From positions 1 to 9,732 of the forward strand of contig JAKSDL010000617.1 in NCBI GenBank assembly GCA_022360105.1: a DNA stretch of 9,732 bases, read 5' to 3'. This document shows, one piece after another, positions 6,742 through 9,732 of the stretch (position 1 is its first letter; each line of letters opens with the position of its first letter). Made by a program: the position numbers and the translations under genes. The notes below the pieces were generated by a model. The model had not been told where the DNA came from. It was given only the letters and a program-made list of their open reading frames with translations, and made no database searches. The stretch is from Pseudomonadota bacterium (lineage in GTDB: Bacteria > SAR324 > XYD2-FULL-50-16 > JAHJRI01).

Positions 6742-8055
6742 GTGGGATTTGAAACCTTTGTTGCCAAGAGATATCTCAAAAGTCCTCGTAAAGATCGCTC
6801 TATATCTGTTATCACTAAAATTTCAATTATCGGGGTTGCGACTGGTGTTATGGCCCTGATTGTGGCTCTGTCTGTGATGAATGGATTTGAAAGGGATCTA
6901 AAGGGTGCCTTGCAAAGGGTCAATGGAGATCTCACTATCTATTCGCTCTCTCCTAATGGTTTCAAGTGGGAAAACAAAACCCCCTTGATACAAAAGGTTG
7001 AAAACTCTGATTTAGTTGACGCCTACGCTCCCTTTACTCAGCATCAGGCATTTATTATGGGCAACCACAAGCCCAAGCTGACGCTTATTAGAGGTATCGA
7101 TATTAACCTGGAACCTCGGGTCACTCCTATAGAGTTTTTCGTCAGAACAGAATCTTTCGAAAGCAAACGAGATAACACCCAGGTTTCAAAAAGTGACTTA
7201 GAGGAAAAGAGAAAAATCCTAAACAAGTTGATTCCCTATCACTCTGAACAAGACAATAGAAAAATCACCGGTATTATCGTCGGGTCTCAACTGGCCAAGG
7301 AACTGGGTGTAGATGTTGGTGATTGGGTCACTATTATGTCTTTGGAGGCCAGAATCACTCCCATGGGAGATATGCCAAGGGCCAAAAAATTCCAAATTGT
7401 CGGTTTTTTTGAATCCGGCATGCCGACAGCAGATGAATATTTTACTGTGATAGATATAGGGGTTGCTCAGAAAGTATTTAAGATGGGCAACAAAATCAGC
7501 GGATTAACTCTTAGCGTAGAAGAAAGAAGTAAAGCGGATACATACAGGGAAAAGTTAAAGGAAACTATCGGTTTTCCTTATATTATAACCACCTGGATCG
7601 ATCAGAATCGCAATCTGTTTGCAATGTTCAAAATTGAAAAATTTGGACTTGCCGTAATTCTAACCATGATAATTCTTATTGCTGCATTCAATATTATCAG
7701 CTCCCTGATCATGCTGGTAATTGAAAAAAACAAGGATATAGCGATTTTGAAAGCGATGGGTGCCAAAGACAGTTCGATTCGCCAGATTTTTATGATGCAG
7801 GGAATCATCATTGGATTAACCGGCACTGTCATTGGGGAGATCCTGGGCCTGGCAATCTGCTGGGTAGTTTCAAAATTTGAAATCATAGAGATCCCGGCAG
7901 GGGTTTACGTGGGAAATCGCATTCCTGTCCACGTGGAAATCTGGCAGATCTCACTAATTGCATTGATTTCATTCCTGATCTGTTTTATAGTCACCATCTT
8001 TCCATCTCGCAAAGCTTCTAAACTTGATCCTGTCCAAGGATTAAGAAACGACTAA
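6742..8055 (+). CDS. lolC: Lipoprotein-releasing ABC transporter permease (LolC/LolE family)
   Basis: 437 residues from a GTG start. The layout is that of LolC/LolE: FVAKRYLKSPRKDRS at the N-terminus, membrane helix 1 at about 21–46, a large periplasmic domain (about 47–298), then three helices (about 300–327, 349–377 and 400–420). EKNKDIAILKAMGA (328–341) is the conserved cytoplasmic segment that couples to the ATPase, and FPSRKASKLDPVQGLR (420–435) is the usual C-terminal signature. With LolD it would extract mature lipoproteins from the inner membrane and pass them to LolA. It is somewhat longer than the E. coli proteins, and a charged stretch at about 139–173 may be an insertion in the periplasmic domain. 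Only one LolC/E gene is seen here. It may act as a homodimer (as in single-permease systems) or have a partner elsewhere, so the choice between C and E is nominal. lolD follows 21 bases later. Confidence 0.92.
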   Translation: MGFETFVAKRYLKSPRKDRSISVITKISIIGVATGVMALIVALSVMNGFERDLKGALQRVNGDLTIYSLSPNGFKWENKTPLIQKVENSDLVDAYAPFTQHQAFIMGNHKPKLTLIRGIDINLEPRVTPIEFFVRTESFESKRDNTQVSKSDLEEKRKILNKLIPYHSEQDNRKITGIIVGSQLAKELGVDVGDWVTIMSLEARITPMGDMPRAKKFQIVGFFESGMPTADEYFTVIDIGVAQKVFKMGNKISGLTLSVEERSKADTYREKLKETIGFPYIITTWIDQNRNLFAMFKIEKFGLAVILTMIILIAAFNIISSLIMLVIEKNKDIAILKAMGAKDSSIRQIFMMQGIIIGLTGTVIGEILGLAICWVVSKFEIIEIPAGVYVGNRIPVHVEIWQISLIALISFLICFIVTIFPSRKASKLDPVQGLRND

Positions 8056-8076
8056 ATACCTGAATTTATTTATTCC

Positions 8077-8760
8077 ATGAGCACAGTCATTCAGATTAAA
8101 AATTTATGCCGATACTTTGAGGATGGAAGTGGGAACGAAATTCAAGTTCTAAAAGGTATTGAAGCTGAATTTATTTCAAATCAAACGGTATCTATCGTAG
8201 GCAGCTCCGGGAGTGGGAAGAGCACCCTACTACATTTGTTGGGGGGGTTGGATCACCCGACAACAGGTGAGATATATTTCAATGGCGAGAATATCTTTGA
8301 CTTTGATACCGACAGGCTGTCTTCCTGGAGATGTGACAATGTGGGTTTTGTATTTCAGGCCCACCATCTACTGCCCGATTTCTCCGCCCTGGAAAACATT
8401 ATGATCCCTGGTTTGATAGCCGGTTTGGCAAAACAACCGTCCATAAAAAAAGCGGAAAGCTTGCTGGATCAAGTCGGTTTGAAAGACCGAGCCAGTCATA
8501 AACCCGGGCAGTTATCCGGTGGAGAACAGCAACGTATTGCCATTGCCAGGGCATTGTTAAATTCGCCGGATATTATACTAGCCGATGAGCCAACCGGAAA
8601 CCTGGATGGAAAAACAGGAGAGAAAATAGCATCCCTGCTTCAGCAGGTTTGTCGTGATCAAAATGCAACGCTGATTCTGGTTACCCACAACATTCAGCTG
8701 GCTCAAGCAGCAGATCTCCAATTAACTTTAAAAGAAGGGACATTAAAAAAAACGAAATAG
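8077..8760 (+). CDS. lolD: Lipoprotein-releasing system ATP-binding protein LolD
   Basis: 227 residues, the normal size for LolD. Walker A GSSGSGKST (42–50), Q-loop FVFQ (91–94), signature LSGGEQQR (146–153), Walker B DIILADEPT (165–173) with catalytic Glu171, and H-loop His204 are all intact. HLLPDFSALENIMIP (97–111) is typical of the LolD/MacB branch and contacts the permease. It is the cytoplasmic ATPase that powers lipoprotein release with the LolC/E protein encoded just upstream. No Shine-Dalgarno is visible before the ATG; the preceding bases are AT-rich, so translation may be coupled to lolC, whose stop lies 21 bases upstream. A run of seven G (8241–8247) encodes part of LLGGLD after the Walker A helix. 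MacB-type ATPases are the alternative, but the permease lacks the MacB layout and bamA follows, which favours LolD. Confidence 0.93.
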   Translation: MSTVIQIKNLCRYFEDGSGNEIQVLKGIEAEFISNQTVSIVGSSGSGKSTLLHLLGGLDHPTTGEIYFNGENIFDFDTDRLSSWRCDNVGFVFQAHHLLPDFSALENIMIPGLIAGLAKQPSIKKAESLLDQVGLKDRASHKPGQLSGGEQQRIAIARALLNSPDIILADEPTGNLDGKTGEKIASLLQQVCRDQNATLILVTHNIQLAQAADLQLTLKEGTLKKTK

Positions 8761-8875
8761 ATCCTTAAAAAATTTCGTTAACAAAAGAGACAGTTGTCTA
8801 CCTTTTCATTCGTTTCATGCAAATCAATATGCAATTACTCTAGATCTTAATTTTTCTGAAACCTCCTGCCAGTTT

Positions 8876-9732
8876 ATGCAATCCATTGTTTCACGTTCAA
8901 TCTTATTAAATATAACTAGAACTATAATATTTGCCTCGATCTGTTTTGTCTGGACGGCAACAGTATTGAGAGCGCAGTCGCTCGAATCTTCAGCTTTTAG
9001 ATATCAAGGCACTATCGCTTCAATACAGGTGGAAGGTCTCCAACTTATAGAAAAAGGTCTGATTTACGCGACGATCAGTTCACAACAGGGACAAAAACTC
9101 TCTCCTCAAACCATTTCGGAAGACATCAAATCCTTGTACAGACTCGGGCATTTCAATGATATCCAAACCGAAATTGAACCGGTAACTGAAAGACAGTTTA
9201 AACTAATTTTCAAGCTTGTAGAAAAGCCCAAGATCACTTTGATCGAAATACAGGGCAATGAGCTATTATCAGATGGAAAAATAAAAGGAGTCATCAAGGT
9301 TTTTCTTAATAATATGGTAAACCTGAAGCGGATCAAGGCCGATGTGAAAGCCATTGCAGATGAATACAAAAAAAGTGGTTATATGCAGACCATGGTCGAT
9401 TACGAAATCGTTGATATCGATAATTCATCGGTAAAACTGGTCTACAAAATAAAAGAGTCCCCCAAGGTCTTTCTCACCGATATAAATATTACCGGAACCA
9501 AGGTTTACCCGCCTTTAGATATAGAAAGAATCATTGCCTCTGCTGAAATAGACTGTTTTTCCTGGGCCAATGAGTCGGGGGTTTTCCACGTACAAAAGGT
9601 AAACCAGGATATGCAGCTCATTACCCAGCATTATCTGGTTAACGGCTATATCAAAGTTAAAATCGATAAACCAAAAGTAGTACTCATCAGAAACCCGGAC
9701 TATTCAAGAGTCGTCGTGGATATCAATATCAC
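8876..9732 (+). CDS. bamA: Outer membrane protein assembly factor BamA, 3'-truncated
   Basis: 285 codons are visible, open to the right edge. The N-terminus is a signal peptide: Arg7 and Arg15, a hydrophobic core at about 17–31, and likely cleavage after LRA (33). POTRA domains follow. POTRA1 is at about 45–118 (IASIQVEGLQLIEKGLI, then SLYRLGHFNDI at 86–96); POTRA2 is at about 119–196 (ITLIEIQGNELLSDGKI, then YKKSGYMQ); POTRA3 starts at about 197 (FLTDINITGTKV, then QHYLVNGYIKVKI at 251–263). The G-F/Y turns (GHF, GYM, GYI) are POTRA hallmarks. Later POTRA domains and the beta-barrel are off the window. BamA folds and inserts outer-membrane barrel proteins. No in-frame ATG lies upstream within the 115-base gap after lolD, so 8876 is the likely start. 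No Shine-Dalgarno precedes it; instead CCTCCT lies about 9 bases upstream. TamA or another Omp85 protein is possible, but the lolD–bamA order favours BamA. Confidence 0.9.
   Translation, partial: MQSIVSRSILLNITRTIIFASICFVWTATVLRAQSLESSAFRYQGTIASIQVEGLQLIEKGLIYATISSQQGQKLSPQTISEDIKSLYRLGHFNDIQTEIEPVTERQFKLIFKLVEKPKITLIEIQGNELLSDGKIKGVIKVFLNNMVNLKRIKADVKAIADEYKKSGYMQTMVDYEIVDIDNSSVKLVYKIKESPKVFLTDINITGTKVYPPLDIERIIASAEIDCFSWANESGVFHVQKVNQDMQLITQHYLVNGYIKVKIDKPKVVLIRNPDYSRVVVDINI

Noticed and set aside
8751..8779. Terminator after lolD
   Set aside because: The stem is AT-rich and no T-run follows; the inverted repeat overlaps the lolD stop codon.

Overview
The window comes from a Gram-negative bacterium with an outer membrane. 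It carries the lipoprotein-releasing Lol transporter and BamA, in the order lolC/E – lolD – bamA, which is familiar from deltaproteobacterial-type genomes (Desulfobacterota, Bdellovibrionota, SAR324 and relatives). DNA is moderately AT-rich by eye and codon use looks even across the window. I cannot fix the phylum from sequence alone. There is no insertion sequence, CRISPR array, tRNA or rRNA.

Layout. (1) Positions 1–1519, plus strand: the 3' part of a large unrecognised gene, open from the left edge. Its protein is a chain of diverged modules of about 142–145 residues. A hairpin terminator follows. (2) Positions 1569–6361, minus strand, convergent with (1): a four-gene operon read right to left. 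It encodes an ABC ATPase (GldA-like), an ABC-2 permease (GldF-like), a membrane-anchored GldG-family protein with a C-terminal coiled coil, and a membrane-anchored DUF4340 protein. (3) Positions 6362–6741: a 380-base divergent intergenic region with an 11-bp inverted repeat, a short hairpin and a 10-bp palindrome, but no gene. (4) Positions 6742–9732, plus strand: a LolC/E-type permease, LolD, and the first 285 codons of BamA, which runs off the right edge.

How the genes work together. The right-hand block is envelope biogenesis: LolC/E with LolD extracts lipoproteins from the inner membrane, and BamA inserts beta-barrel proteins into the outer membrane. The left-hand operon is a Gld-type ABC system. 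The related GldA/GldF/GldG set is needed for gliding in Bacteroidetes, but similar sets with DUF4340 occur in many non-gliding bacteria where the substrate is unknown. Here the pump genes sit with two proteins whose bulk is predicted to lie outside the cytoplasm, which suggests a periplasmic or surface process.

The least explained item is the left-edge modular repeat protein. I see no clearly new defence or mobile system in this window.
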